Positions 32,212 to 39,516 of a stretch of DNA of 43,990 nt are shown one piece after another (position 1 is the stretch's first letter; each line of letters starts with the position of its first letter). The position numbers were made by a program, and so were the translations under genes. The notes beneath the pieces were generated by a model. It was given only the letters and a program-made list of their open reading frames with translations, ran no database searches and was not told the origin of the DNA. The stretch lies in the NCBI RefSeq assembly GCF_011045035.1, contig NZ_JAALAA010000032.1:1-43990 (forward strand), in the 5' to 3' direction. Source of the DNA: Nocardioides turkmenicus. GTDB lineage: Bacteria; Actinomycetota; Actinomycetes; Propionibacteriales; Nocardioidaceae.

Positions 32212-33003
32212 ATGAGTGTCAAGGCCCAGCAGTACGCCGCGGAGGTGCTGCGGCGCGAGCAGATCACGCCCCACCTCGTACGTCTGGTGCTCGGCGGCCC
32301 CGGGCTGGCCGGGTTCGAGTCGACCGGGATCCCGGACGAGTGGGTCGGGCTGATCGTGCCCGGGCAGTTCCAGTCGCGCTACTACACCGTGCGGTCCTGG
32401 CAGGAGGGCGAGCTGACCCTCGACGTCGTCGTCCACGACGTCGGCCTGGTGACCGAGTGGGCCACCCGCCTCGACCCGGTAGGACAGACCGTGACGATCA
32501 CCGAGCCCAAAGGCTCCTACGCCGCGCCCGACGGTGCCGAGTGGCTGCTGCTGGTCGGCGACCTGACCGCGATGCCGGCGATGGCGCGGATCGCCGAGAC
32601 CACCACGCTGCCGACGCGGATCTGGGCCGAGGTGCCCGACGACCTGCCCGGCTACCTGCCCGGCTACCTGCCCGACTCCGCCGAGGTCACCTGGTCGGCG
32701 CCGCCCTCGGAGACCTCCTCCGACCTGGCCGCGGCCGTGGAGAAGATCGAGTGGCCCGCGGGCGAGGGCTACTTCTGGATGGCCGGCGAGTCGAGCCAGA
32801 TGCGGGCGATCCGCAAGCATCTGATGCGGGAGCGGAAGCTCGACTCCCACGCCTACGACGTGATGGGCTACTGGCGGGGCGGTGGCCAGAAGCGGCAGCC
32901 GCGCGCGGTCGATCCCGGCCCGGTGTGGCGCGAGGGCAAGGCGCAGGGGCTCACCGACGAGCAGATCTGGCAGCGATACGACGAGCAGCAGGAGCAGCAG
33001 TGA
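32212..33003 (+). CDS. Siderophore-interacting protein (FAD-dependent ferric-siderophore reductase)
   Basis: About 263 aa. SIP-family motifs: SRYYTVRSWQEGELTLDVVV (FAD-binding RxYT), EPKGSYAAPDGAEWLLLVGD, LTAMPAMARIAETTTLPTRI, FWMAGESSQMRAIRKHLMRE and the final YDVMGYWRGGGQK. These enzymes reduce ferric siderophores in the cytoplasm and release Fe2+. A 12-nt unit is tandemly repeated near 32645-32670, giving LPGYLPGYLP. ATG 32212 has GATAAC 9 nt upstream. I find no iron box before it. Its TGA overlaps the era GTG (33000-33003). Confidence 0.92.
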   Translation: MSVKAQQYAAEVLRREQITPHLVRLVLGGPGLAGFESTGIPDEWVGLIVPGQFQSRYYTVRSWQEGELTLDVVVHDVGLVTEWATRLDPVGQTVTITEPKGSYAAPDGAEWLLLVGDLTAMPAMARIAETTTLPTRIWAEVPDDLPGYLPGYLPDSAEVTWSAPPSETSSDLAAAVEKIEWPAGEGYFWMAGESSQMRAIRKHLMRERKLDSHAYDVMGYWRGGGQKRQPRAVDPGPVWREGKAQGLTDEQIWQRYDEQQEQQ

Positions 33004-33938
33004 CCGATCCGGAGACCCAGCCAGCCTTCCGGAGCGGCTTCGTGTCGTTCGTCGGGCGTCCCAACGCGGGCAAGTCGACTCTGACCAACGCGCTGGTCGG
33101 CACCAAGGTGGCGATCACCTCCGACAAGCCGCAGACCACCCGCACCGTGGTGAAGGGCATCGTCCACCGCCCCGACGGCCAGCTGATCCTGGTCGACACC
33201 CCGGGCATCCACCGGCCGCGTACGCTGCTCGGCGAGCGGCTCAACGACCTGGTCGAGGCCACCTGGACCGAGGTCGACGTGGTCGCGATCTGCTTCCCGT
33301 GCAACGAGAAGATCGGCCCCGGTGACCGCCGGATCGCGGAGAACGCCAACAAGCTCAAGAAGGGCATCAAGCGGGTCGCGGTCGCGACGAAGACCGACCT
33401 CGCCACGCCCGAGCAGATCGGCGAGCACCTGATGTCGATCCAGGCGCTGGGCCAGGAGCTCGGCATCGAGTGGGCCGAGATCGTCCCGGTCTCCAGCGTC
33501 GGCGGCGACCAGGTCGACCTCCTCGCTGAGCTCCTCATCAAGCTCCTCCCCGAGGGCCCGCCGCTCTACCCCGACGGCGAGCTCACCGACTCTCCCGAGG
33601 AGATCATCGTCGCCGAGCTGATCCGCGAGGCAGCCCTCGAGGGCGTACGCGACGAGCTCCCGCACTCCATCGCCGTCGTCGTCGAGGAGATGCGGCTGCG
33701 TGAGGACCGCCCCGAGAACAAGCCGCTGATGGACGTCCACGCCTTCTTGTACGTCGAGCGCGACTCCCAGAAGGGCATCGTGATCGGCCACAAGGGCTCC
33801 CGGCTCAAGGACGTCGGCCAGCGCGCCCGGCTGCAGATCAAGGAACTGCTCGGCATGCCGGTCTACCTCGACCTGCACGTCAAGATCGCCAAGGACTGGC
33901 AGCGCGACCCACGTCAGCTGCGCAAGCTCGGGTTCTGA
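33000..33938 (+). CDS. era: GTPase Era
   Basis: 312 aa. GTP-binding motifs: G1 GRPNAGKS, G2 TTRTVVKGI, G3 DTPG, G4 TKTD, and G5 VSSVGGDQVD. The KH domain is present with KGIVIGHKGSRLKDVGQRAR and QIKELLGMPVYLDLHVKIAK. Era binds 16S rRNA near its 3' end and supports 30S maturation, a process shared with YbeY and RsmE in this window. GTG 33000 overlaps the stop of the siderophore-interacting gene in a GTGA arrangement, which couples translation. Confidence 0.97.
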   Translation: MTDPETQPAFRSGFVSFVGRPNAGKSTLTNALVGTKVAITSDKPQTTRTVVKGIVHRPDGQLILVDTPGIHRPRTLLGERLNDLVEATWTEVDVVAICFPCNEKIGPGDRRIAENANKLKKGIKRVAVATKTDLATPEQIGEHLMSIQALGQELGIEWAEIVPVSSVGGDQVDLLAELLIKLLPEGPPLYPDGELTDSPEEIIVAELIREAALEGVRDELPHSIAVVVEEMRLREDRPENKPLMDVHAFLYVERDSQKGIVIGHKGSRLKDVGQRARLQIKELLGMPVYLDLHVKIAKDWQRDPRQLRKLGF

Positions 33939-33941
33939 GGC

Positions 33942-34760
33942 TCAGGCCGGGGCCCAGCAGATCCCGTAGGTCTGCCCGCCCTGCCACTGCTCGGCGCTGG
34001 GGAACTCCCAGGACCACTCGTACTTGAGCGGGTCGTCGGCGACCTCGGCGGCGGCGGCCTTGCAGTCCTCGGCGCCGGCGCTGTTGACCCGCGACTCGCC
34101 GGGGTACTTCCCGGAGCCGAGGTCGATGACGGACAGCGCGCGCCAGGTGTGCTTCATGGAGCACGGGACGCGCTTGAAGGACTCGGACTTGGGCGAGGCG
34201 GTGCCGCACATCCGGAACGGCTCGGCGGTGTCGGAGTCGCCCAGGACGCCCTTCATGTTGCCCTTGAGCGTCATCAGGGCCTTGGGGCCGGCGATGCCGA
34301 TGACGTCGCAGCGGAACCAGTTGGCGCCGGCCTCGGACTCCTTGATGGTGGGTGTGAACCAGACCGGGCGCAGCATGGAGAGGCGCAGGTCGTCGGCGTC
34401 GCCGCCGAGGTACTTGGTGACCTTGTTGGGGCACGCCTCCGCGACCTGGGCCGCGACCTGCTCGGAGTCGACCGCGACCAGGTGGCCGTCGACGACGTTC
34501 TTCAGCCGGCCCACGGCGTAGGTCTGGGTGGTGTGCTTGCCCTTGCAGGACACCGCGGTGCCGCCGGCGGTCGGGGCCAGCGCCTCCTCGTAGGTGAGGT
34601 TGTAGCAGGCGCCCTCCTTGGGGGACGGCGCCGGGGAGGCGGACGGGGACGGCGGGGCGGACGATGCCGACGGCGCGGCCTCGGGCTCGCCCCCGCCACA
34701 TCCGGCGAGAGCCATGGCCCCGACGACGACGAGAGCCCCCCACAGCTTGTTACGACCCAT
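33942..34760 (-). CDS. Septum-formation-family lipoprotein (copy 1)
   Basis: 272 aa. Lipoprotein signal GRNKLWGALVVVGAMALAGC (lipobox LAGC), then a low-complexity A/S/P linker of about 30 residues. The body has two Cys-x-x-x-His units typical of PF13845 (VSCKGKHTTQTYAVG; VPCSMKHTWRALSVIDL), plus paired cysteines likely in disulfides (FRCDVIG, RMCGTA, DCKAAAAE, GICWAPA). The family has a proposed link to cell division, but function is not proved. It lies 2 nt after the stop of a paralogue on the same strand. Confidence 0.85.
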   Translation of the reverse strand: MGRNKLWGALVVVGAMALAGCGGGEPEAAPSASSAPPSPSASPAPSPKEGACYNLTYEEALAPTAGGTAVSCKGKHTTQTYAVGRLKNVVDGHLVAVDSEQVAAQVAEACPNKVTKYLGGDADDLRLSMLRPVWFTPTIKESEAGANWFRCDVIGIAGPKALMTLKGNMKGVLGDSDTAEPFRMCGTASPKSESFKRVPCSMKHTWRALSVIDLGSGKYPGESRVNSAGAEDCKAAAAEVADDPLKYEWSWEFPSAEQWQGGQTYGICWAPA

Positions 34761-34762
34761 GC

Positions 34763-35596
34763 TCACTCCTCGGTCACCGCCCAGCAGACCGCCCAGCGGT
34801 TGCCGGCGTTCCACTCCTTCTCTCCGAACCATGTGTACCCGTAGTCGAAGCTTTCCGGGTAACCCAACCAGGCCTGGACCGAGCCCTTGCAGTACTGCGC
34901 AGCCTTCTTCTTGGACTCCGCCACGCCCGGGAACGGGGTCTTGTCCTCGCCCAGCTTGATGGTCGTCACGGCGCGCATCTGGTGCGGCTCGGAGCAGGGC
35001 ACCTTCGCGGAGGTGACCGTCTTGCCCTGCGCGCACACCATCCAACGGTCCTCGATGTCCTCGATGTTCTTGACCTTGAGGAGGTTGCGGGTGGTGGTCG
35101 GCAGGTCGACGTACTCGGCGCCCTGCTGGCCGCCGCCGACCACGTCGCAGCGGATCCAGCGCGCGCCCTCCTCCCAGGCCTTCTCCGAGGGACCGAAGTA
35201 GACGTGGGAGAGCATCGAGCGCATCAGCACGCTCTGGTTGGTGCCGACGTACTTCTCCAGCAGCTTGCGGCACTGGCTGAAGGCCCACTCGTTGACCTTC
35301 TCGTCGCCGTACTCGGCGTCCTTGAACTCGTCCGGGAGCGGTCCGGCGCCGAAGGTCTCGGCGTTGTGCGGCTCGTCGCAGGCGACGTACTTGTCGAAGT
35401 TGTAGGCCTCGGCGACGTCCTCGTGGCTGAGGTTGCGGCACTTGCCGACCTCGGGCACCGCGGTCGAGTCCACCTGCTTCGGGTCCTCGCCCTTGGCGGC
35501 CGCCCGATCGCCACCGCACCCGCTGAGCGCGAGGGCGGCGAGCACCACGATCACGAGGGACAAGGAGGTCGTACGTCCAGGGGTATGGCCGATCAC
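34763..35596 (-). CDS. Septum-formation-family lipoprotein (copy 2)
   Basis: About 277 aa. The signal GHTPGRTTSLSLVIVVLAAL ends in lipobox LSGC. Two C-x-x-P-H units (VACDEPHNAETFGAG; VPCSEPHQMRAVTTIKLG) and conserved cysteines (FSQCRKLLEKYVG, IRCDVVGGG, YCKGSVQAWLGYP, AVCWAVTEE) match copy 1. GTG 35596 is chosen because TAGAGT (35605-35610, minus strand) lies 8 nt before it; the in-frame ATG 35623 would put charged residues (MVSQVES) ahead of the signal. It is first in a two-gene operon. Confidence 0.85.
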   Translation of the reverse strand: MIGHTPGRTTSLSLVIVVLAALALSGCGGDRAAAKGEDPKQVDSTAVPEVGKCRNLSHEDVAEAYNFDKYVACDEPHNAETFGAGPLPDEFKDAEYGDEKVNEWAFSQCRKLLEKYVGTNQSVLMRSMLSHVYFGPSEKAWEEGARWIRCDVVGGGQQGAEYVDLPTTTRNLLKVKNIEDIEDRWMVCAQGKTVTSAKVPCSEPHQMRAVTTIKLGEDKTPFPGVAESKKKAAQYCKGSVQAWLGYPESFDYGYTWFGEKEWNAGNRWAVCWAVTEE

Positions 35597-35604
35597 GGGG
35601 ATCG

Positions 35605-35610
35605 ACTCTA
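35605..35610 (-). promoter_or_regulatory. -10-like TAGAGT before septum-formation lipoprotein operon
   Basis: On the minus strand TAGAGT ends 8 nt before GTG 35596, consistent with a leaderless or nearly leaderless transcript of the two lipoprotein genes. Confidence 0.4.
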
Positions 35611-35643
35611 CTTGCGAAACCATGAGCGGGCCGAAAGGAGAGC

Positions 35644-36132
35644 TCAGCCCAGGAGCGCGGCCAGCGTGGCTCCCAGCTCGTACGCCGCCTCGACATGCGC
35701 GTCCTCGACGTCGCCCATCACGTCGAGGATGTCGAAGGCCTGGGTCCACCCCAGCGCACCGACGATGGACTGCACCGAGCGGATCGCGCCGGTGGTGTCG
35801 TAGCGGCCGTGGACGTAGAGACCGTAGGGCCGCTTGGCGGTCGCGCCGGCCGACTCACCGGCCCCTCCGGACGGGTCGAGCGCACCGCCCACGGCCAGGA
35901 AGGTCGAGTCGAAGAAGTGCTTGAGGGCGCCGGACATGTAGCCGAAGTTGGCGCTGGTGCCGAGCACGTACCCGTCGGCGCCCAGCACGTCGTCGGCTGT
36001 CGCCTCCAGGGCGGGGCGTACGACGACCTCGACGCCCTCGATCTCGGGGTCGTTGGCGCCGGAGACGACCGCGTCCGTCAGCCGCTGCAGCGAGCGGGTC
36101 GGGGAGTGGTGGACGACGAGCAGGCGAGGCAT
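35644..36132 (-). CDS. Flavodoxin-fold NAD(P)H-dependent oxidoreductase
   Basis: 162 aa. Flavodoxin-like fold: PRLLVVHHSPTRSLQRLTDA (FMN phosphate loop SPTRS), YVLGTSANFGYMSGALKHFF (second FMN loop), DSTFLAVGGALDP and GLYVHGRYDTTGAIRSVQSI. Members are WrbA-like or NADPH-FMN reductases. Substrate unknown. Its ATG overlaps the stop of the upstream PNPOx gene by one base (TGATG at 36130-36134). Confidence 0.86.
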   Translation of the reverse strand: MPRLLVVHHSPTRSLQRLTDAVVSGANDPEIEGVEVVVRPALEATADDVLGADGYVLGTSANFGYMSGALKHFFDSTFLAVGGALDPSGGAGESAGATAKRPYGLYVHGRYDTTGAIRSVQSIVGALGWTQAFDILDVMGDVEDAHVEAAYELGATLAALLG

Positions 36133-36527
36133 CAGGCGTCAGCGACCAGACGGCGGCCGGTGACCTCCTTGGGGTGCAGCCGCACCCACAGCGGGCGGGG
36201 TCCGGCGGGCCAGGAGTGGAGGCCCTTGACGACCTCGGGGATCTGGTCCTCCCGGTAGAGGATCTCGGCGCGCCCCTTGAACTGCACCGACCAGCCGACG
36301 TGGGTGTCGGGGTCGAGGTCGTCGACGAGCAGTGCGACGGCGGACTCGTCGATCTGCTCGGCCATCGAGGAGTGGGCCGAGGTGCGGATCCAGACCGTCT
36401 TGTCGTGCATGGCGTGGTTGACCGGCAGCACCACCGGGCCGCGCGGGCCGGTCCACCCGATCCGAGAGATCTGGCTGTCCGCCGCGAGCCGCCAGGACTC
36501 CTCGACCGTGAGCTCTTCCAGGTGGGA
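36132..36527 (-). CDS. Pyridoxamine 5'-phosphate oxidase-fold protein
   Basis: 131 aa. Split-barrel motifs: SHLEELTVEESWRLAADSQI, SRIGWTGPRGPVVLPVNHAM, KTVWIRTSAHSSMAEQIDES, HVGWSVQFKGRAEILYREDQ. This is close to the nitroimidazole-resistance/PNPOx-like group that binds FMN or F420. GTG 36527 is selected because GGGAGGA ends 7 nt upstream; the in-frame TTG 36545 lies inside that signal. It is the first gene of a two-gene operon with the flavodoxin-fold gene. Confidence 0.86.
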   Translation of the reverse strand, partial: SHLEELTVEESWRLAADSQISRIGWTGPRGPVVLPVNHAMHDKTVWIRTSAHSSMAEQIDESAVALLVDDLDPDTHVGWSVQFKGRAEILYREDQIPEVVKGLHSWPAGPRPLWVRLHPKEVTGRRLVADA

Positions 36528-36586
36528 CACGCCCGTTCCTCCCAATTGGTCGTCAGTTCGGTGCCAGTCTGCCAGTTCTGTTCTGT

Positions 36587-36592
36587 TATTGT
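36587..36592 (+). promoter_or_regulatory. -10-like TATTGT of the leuA leader
   Basis: TATTGT ends 9 nt before the first leader ATG at 36602, so the transcript probably begins just before the leader peptide. Confidence 0.4.
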
Positions 36593-36601
36593 TACCGAGT
36601 C

Positions 36602-36643
36602 ATGATGCGCAGCCTCCTCCTTAGCTGCCGCAGCGGGGTCTGA
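36602..36643 (+). CDS. leuA leader peptide
   Basis: Thirteen codons, MMRSLLLSCRSGV then TGA, with three consecutive leucine codons (CTC CTC CTT). It lies 84 nt before leuA. Ribosome stalling at these codons when leucyl-tRNA is scarce would free the downstream stem, the classic attenuation logic of leuA leaders in actinobacteria. The second ATG at 36605 could also be the start. Confidence 0.7.
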   Translation: MMRSLLLSCRSGV

Positions 36644-36680
36644 ACAGTTCTCTTTCTTGGCCGGGACTCCCTCGCTGCGG
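36628..36680 (+). promoter_or_regulatory. Attenuator-type stem in the leuA leader
   Basis: CCGCAGCG (36628-36635), inside the leader peptide's 3' end, pairs with CGCTGCGG (36673-36680). GGGGTC and GACTCCC next to them extend the stem with a bulge. No T-run follows, so control may be by terminator readthrough or by access to the leuA ribosome site. Confidence 0.5.
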
Positions 36681-36727
36681 AGGTTCGACGTGCGCCGGCA
36701 CTCGCTCCCACCTGATGAGGATTCCGC

Positions 36728-38488
36728 ATGACCAACCTGAGCAACTCCAGCAACCAGCAGAAGCCGTCGGGGATGCCGTTCGAGCGCTACCGCGCGTGCG
36801 TGCCCGTCGACGTCCCCGACCGCACCTGGCCCAGCAAGAAGATCACCAAGGCCCCGCGGTGGCTCTCCACCGACCTGCGTGACGGCAACCAGGCCCTGAT
36901 CGACCCGATGACGCCGGCCCGCAAGCTGCGGATGTTCGAGCTGCTGGTCGCGATGGGCTACAAGGAGATCGAGGTCGGCTTCCCGAGCGCGAGCCAGACC
37001 GACTTCGACTTCGTGCGCAAGCTGATCGAGGAGGACCGGATCCCCGATGACGTACAGATCTCGGTCCTGACCCAGGCGCGCGAGGACCTCATCTCGCGCA
37101 CCGCCGAGTCGATTGCCGGTGCCCCGCGGGCCACGATCCATCTCTACAACGCCACCGCCGAACTGTTCCGCCGGGTCGTGTTCAACGTGACCCCGGCAGA
37201 GTGCATCGGGATCGCCGTGCGCGGCACCGAGATGGTGATGAAGTACGCCGAGGAGCACGTCCCCGAGCTGATCGGCACCGAGGACTTCGGCTACCAGTAC
37301 AGCCCGGAGATCTTCACCCAGACCGATACCGACTACGCGCTGGAGGTCTGTGAGCGGGTGAGCGACGTGTGGCAGCCGGAGGCCGGCCGCGAGATCATCC
37401 TCAACCTGCCCGCGACGGTCGAGATGTCCACGCCGAACACCTACGCCGACCAGATCGAGTACTTCGGCCGCGGCCTGACCCGCCGCGAGCACTCGGCGAT
37501 CTCGTTGCACCCGCACAACGACCGCGGCACCGCGGTCGCGGCCACCGAGCTCGGCCTGATGGCCGGCGCCGACCGCGTCGAGGGCTGCCTGTTCGGTCAC
37601 GGCGAGCGCACCGGCAACGTCGACCTGGTCACCCTGGGCATGAACCTCTTCTCCCAGGGCATCGACCCGCAGATCGACTTCCGGGTCGGCGGCGGCATCG
37701 ACGAGATCCGCCGCACCGTCGAGTACGTCACCAACATCAACGTCCACCCGCGCCACCCCTACGCCGGCGACCTGGTCTACACCGCCTTCTCCGGCTCCCA
37801 CCAGGACGCCATCAAGAAGGGCCTGGAGGACCTCGACCGGATCGCCGCCGAGGCCGGCAAGCCGACCAGCGAGATCCCGTGGGAGGCGCCCTACCTGCCC
37901 ATCGACCCCAAGGACGTCGGCCGCACCTACGAGGCCGTCATCCGGGTCAACAGCCAGTCCGGCAAGGGCGGCGTGGCCTACCTGCTCAAGACCGAGCACT
38001 CCCTGGACCTGCCGCGTCGCGCGCAGATCGAGTTCTCGCGCGTGGTCCAGCAGCACACCGACACCGAGGGCGGCGAGGTCAGCCCGGAGGAGATCTGGTC
38101 GATCTTCTCCGCCGAGTACCTCGAGCGCGAGGAGCCGTACGCCCTGGAGAGCTGGTCCTCGGTGACCGACGCCGAGGGCGGCGACGAGCAGCAGGTCACC
38201 CTCCGCGTACGCGGCGAGGAGCGCACCTACAAGGGTGTCGGCAACGGCCCGGTGGCTGCCTTCGTCGACGCGCTCAAGGAGGCCGGGGCCGAGATCCGGG
38301 TCCTCGACTACGCCGAGCACGCGCTCTCGGCCGGCGGCGACGCATCTGCTGCTGCGTACGTCGAGTGCGAGATCGCCGGCGAGATCGTCTGGGGCATCGG
38401 CATCCACGAGAACATCGTCACCGCCTCGCTGCGGGCCGTCGTCTGCGCGGCCAACCGGGCCCAGGCGGTCACGATCCCGCAGCGCTGA
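36728..38488 (+). CDS. leuA: 2-isopropylmalate synthase
   Basis: 586 aa. It catalyses the first committed step of leucine synthesis, condensing acetyl-CoA with 2-ketoisovalerate. Motifs: WLSTDLRDGNQALIDPMTPA (active-site RDGNQ), GYKEIEVGFPSASQTDFDFV, ISLHPHNDRGTAVAATELGL (metal HxH) and VEGCLFGHGERTGNVDLVTL. A C-terminal LeuA dimer/leucine-binding domain is present (EERTYKGVGNGPVAAFVDAL; ECEIAGEIVWGIGIHENIVT). Length and N-terminus fit the long class II-like LeuA of actinobacteria. GAGGA sits before ATG 36728. The last 20 nt overlap the convergent DMT gene. Confidence 0.97.
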   Translation: MTNLSNSSNQQKPSGMPFERYRACVPVDVPDRTWPSKKITKAPRWLSTDLRDGNQALIDPMTPARKLRMFELLVAMGYKEIEVGFPSASQTDFDFVRKLIEEDRIPDDVQISVLTQAREDLISRTAESIAGAPRATIHLYNATAELFRRVVFNVTPAECIGIAVRGTEMVMKYAEEHVPELIGTEDFGYQYSPEIFTQTDTDYALEVCERVSDVWQPEAGREIILNLPATVEMSTPNTYADQIEYFGRGLTRREHSAISLHPHNDRGTAVAATELGLMAGADRVEGCLFGHGERTGNVDLVTLGMNLFSQGIDPQIDFRVGGGIDEIRRTVEYVTNINVHPRHPYAGDLVYTAFSGSHQDAIKKGLEDLDRIAAEAGKPTSEIPWEAPYLPIDPKDVGRTYEAVIRVNSQSGKGGVAYLLKTEHSLDLPRRAQIEFSRVVQQHTDTEGGEVSPEEIWSIFSAEYLEREEPYALESWSSVTDAEGGDEQQVTLRVRGEERTYKGVGNGPVAAFVDALKEAGAEIRVLDYAEHALSAGGDASAAAYVECEIAGEIVWGIGIHENIVTASLRAVVCAANRAQAVTIPQR

Positions 38489-39449
38489 CGCTGGGCGCCG
38501 CTGCGGGACGACCCGCAGCGGCGCCGCCGCGCAGGCCGATCACCAGGCCCAGCGCGACGACAGCCGTGCCGAGCCAGACCATCGGTCCGGGCACGATCCC
38601 GTTGAGAGATACGCCGAGGGCGGCCGCCGCGACGGGCACGACGCCGGTCAGCAGGCCGGCGCGCCCGGAGCCCAGGCGGCCGACCGCGGTGAACCAGAGC
38701 AGGAACGCGAGCGTGGTGACCACCACCGCCAGGTGGAGGGCCGCGAGCAGGTCGACGGTGTCGAGCGTGGCGACCGCCGCCGGACCCTCCGCCACCACAC
38801 CGACGACGGCCATGCCCGCGGCTGCCATCCACACCGAGTGGAACGAGACCCCGAAGGCACCCAGCCGGGCGAGGACGGGCACCGCCAGGAGCGTGAAGCC
38901 CGCCTCGCAGGCGAGCACCAGGAGCGCGTAGCCGACGCCGGCCGCGTCGGTCCTGCCGAAGCCCTGGACCAGGATCGCCCCCGTCGTCACGACCGTGGCC
39001 CCGATGATCACCGGGCGGGCCGGCAGGGTGCGGGTCGCGACCGCCGGGACCACGGCGAGCAGCATCGGGACGGCGGCCACAGCCACCCCGATCACCGCCG
39101 GTTCGGCATGGGCGACGCCGCGTACGACGCCGACGTTGAAGAGCACCAGGCCCACGGTCGCCACCCCGGCCAGCCAGAGCCACTCGCGACCGCGCGGGCG
39201 CGGGACCCGCCAGCCGGTGACGCGGGCGACCACGAGCAGGAGCACGGCGGCGAGGGCGTAGCGGACGGACTGGAGGGTGAAGAGCGGGGCGTCCGTGATG
39301 GCGGCGGAGACCGCGACGCTGCTGCCGACGCACACCATCCCGGCCGCGGCGAACGCGATGCCGATCAGGGTGCCGCGTGATGCTCGCGCGTGTTCGGCAG
39401 GCCCGGAGGAGCCGGCCATATCGGGACGGGGGAGGGTCTCGGTGCTCAT
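38469..39449 (-). CDS. DMT superfamily permease (EamA-type)
   Basis: About 326 aa with ten hydrophobic segments in two EamA repeats. Repeat 1 runs from RGTLIGIAFAAAGMVCVGSS to ATVVTTGAILVQGFG; repeat 2 begins at GVGYALLVLACEAGFTLLAV and ends GPMVWLGTAVVALGLVIGLR. It is probably an amino-acid or metabolite exporter. It shares a 67-bp divergent region with the MocR-type regulator and is its most likely target (inference). Overlaps the leuA 3' end by 20 nt. Confidence 0.88.
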   Translation of the reverse strand: MSTETLPRPDMAGSSGPAEHARASRGTLIGIAFAAAGMVCVGSSVAVSAAITDAPLFTLQSVRYALAAVLLLVVARVTGWRVPRPRGREWLWLAGVATVGLVLFNVGVVRGVAHAEPAVIGVAVAAVPMLLAVVPAVATRTLPARPVIIGATVVTTGAILVQGFGRTDAAGVGYALLVLACEAGFTLLAVPVLARLGAFGVSFHSVWMAAAGMAVVGVVAEGPAAVATLDTVDLLAALHLAVVVTTLAFLLWFTAVGRLGSGRAGLLTGVVPVAAAALGVSLNGIVPGPMVWLGTAVVALGLVIGLRGGAAAGRPAAAPSVSAAGS

Positions 39450-39473
39450 GACCACGAGATTCGCGCCGATTTG

Positions 39474-39484
39474 GTCTGGCAGAC
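39474..39484. promoter_or_regulatory. Candidate operator between DMT permease and MocR genes
   Basis: GTCTGGCAGAC is a perfect 5+1+5 palindrome, extended imperfectly by TTG on the left and CAA on the right (39471-39492). It lies between the two divergent starts, near the middle of the intergenic region. Confidence 0.35.
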
Positions 39485-39503
39485 AGATCCAAGGTCGAGG
39501 TGG

Positions 39504-39509
39504 CAGAGT
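39504..39509 (+). promoter_or_regulatory. -10-like CAGAGT before MocR gene
   Basis: CAGAGT ends 7 nt before GTG 39517. The same layout occurs before tmsA at 28763. Confidence 0.4.
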
Positions 39510-39516
39510 GGACCAA

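Noticed and set aside
32640..32671. Tandem 12-nt repeat giving LPGYLPGYLP as a functional repeat domain
   Set aside because: Only about two and a half copies, in a loop of the siderophore-interacting protein; probably slippage.
35855..38407. 850-codon antisense frame across the flavodoxin, PNPOx and leuA genes
   Set aside because: It crosses several genes with clear homology and two promoters; composition is low-complexity and no motif is present.
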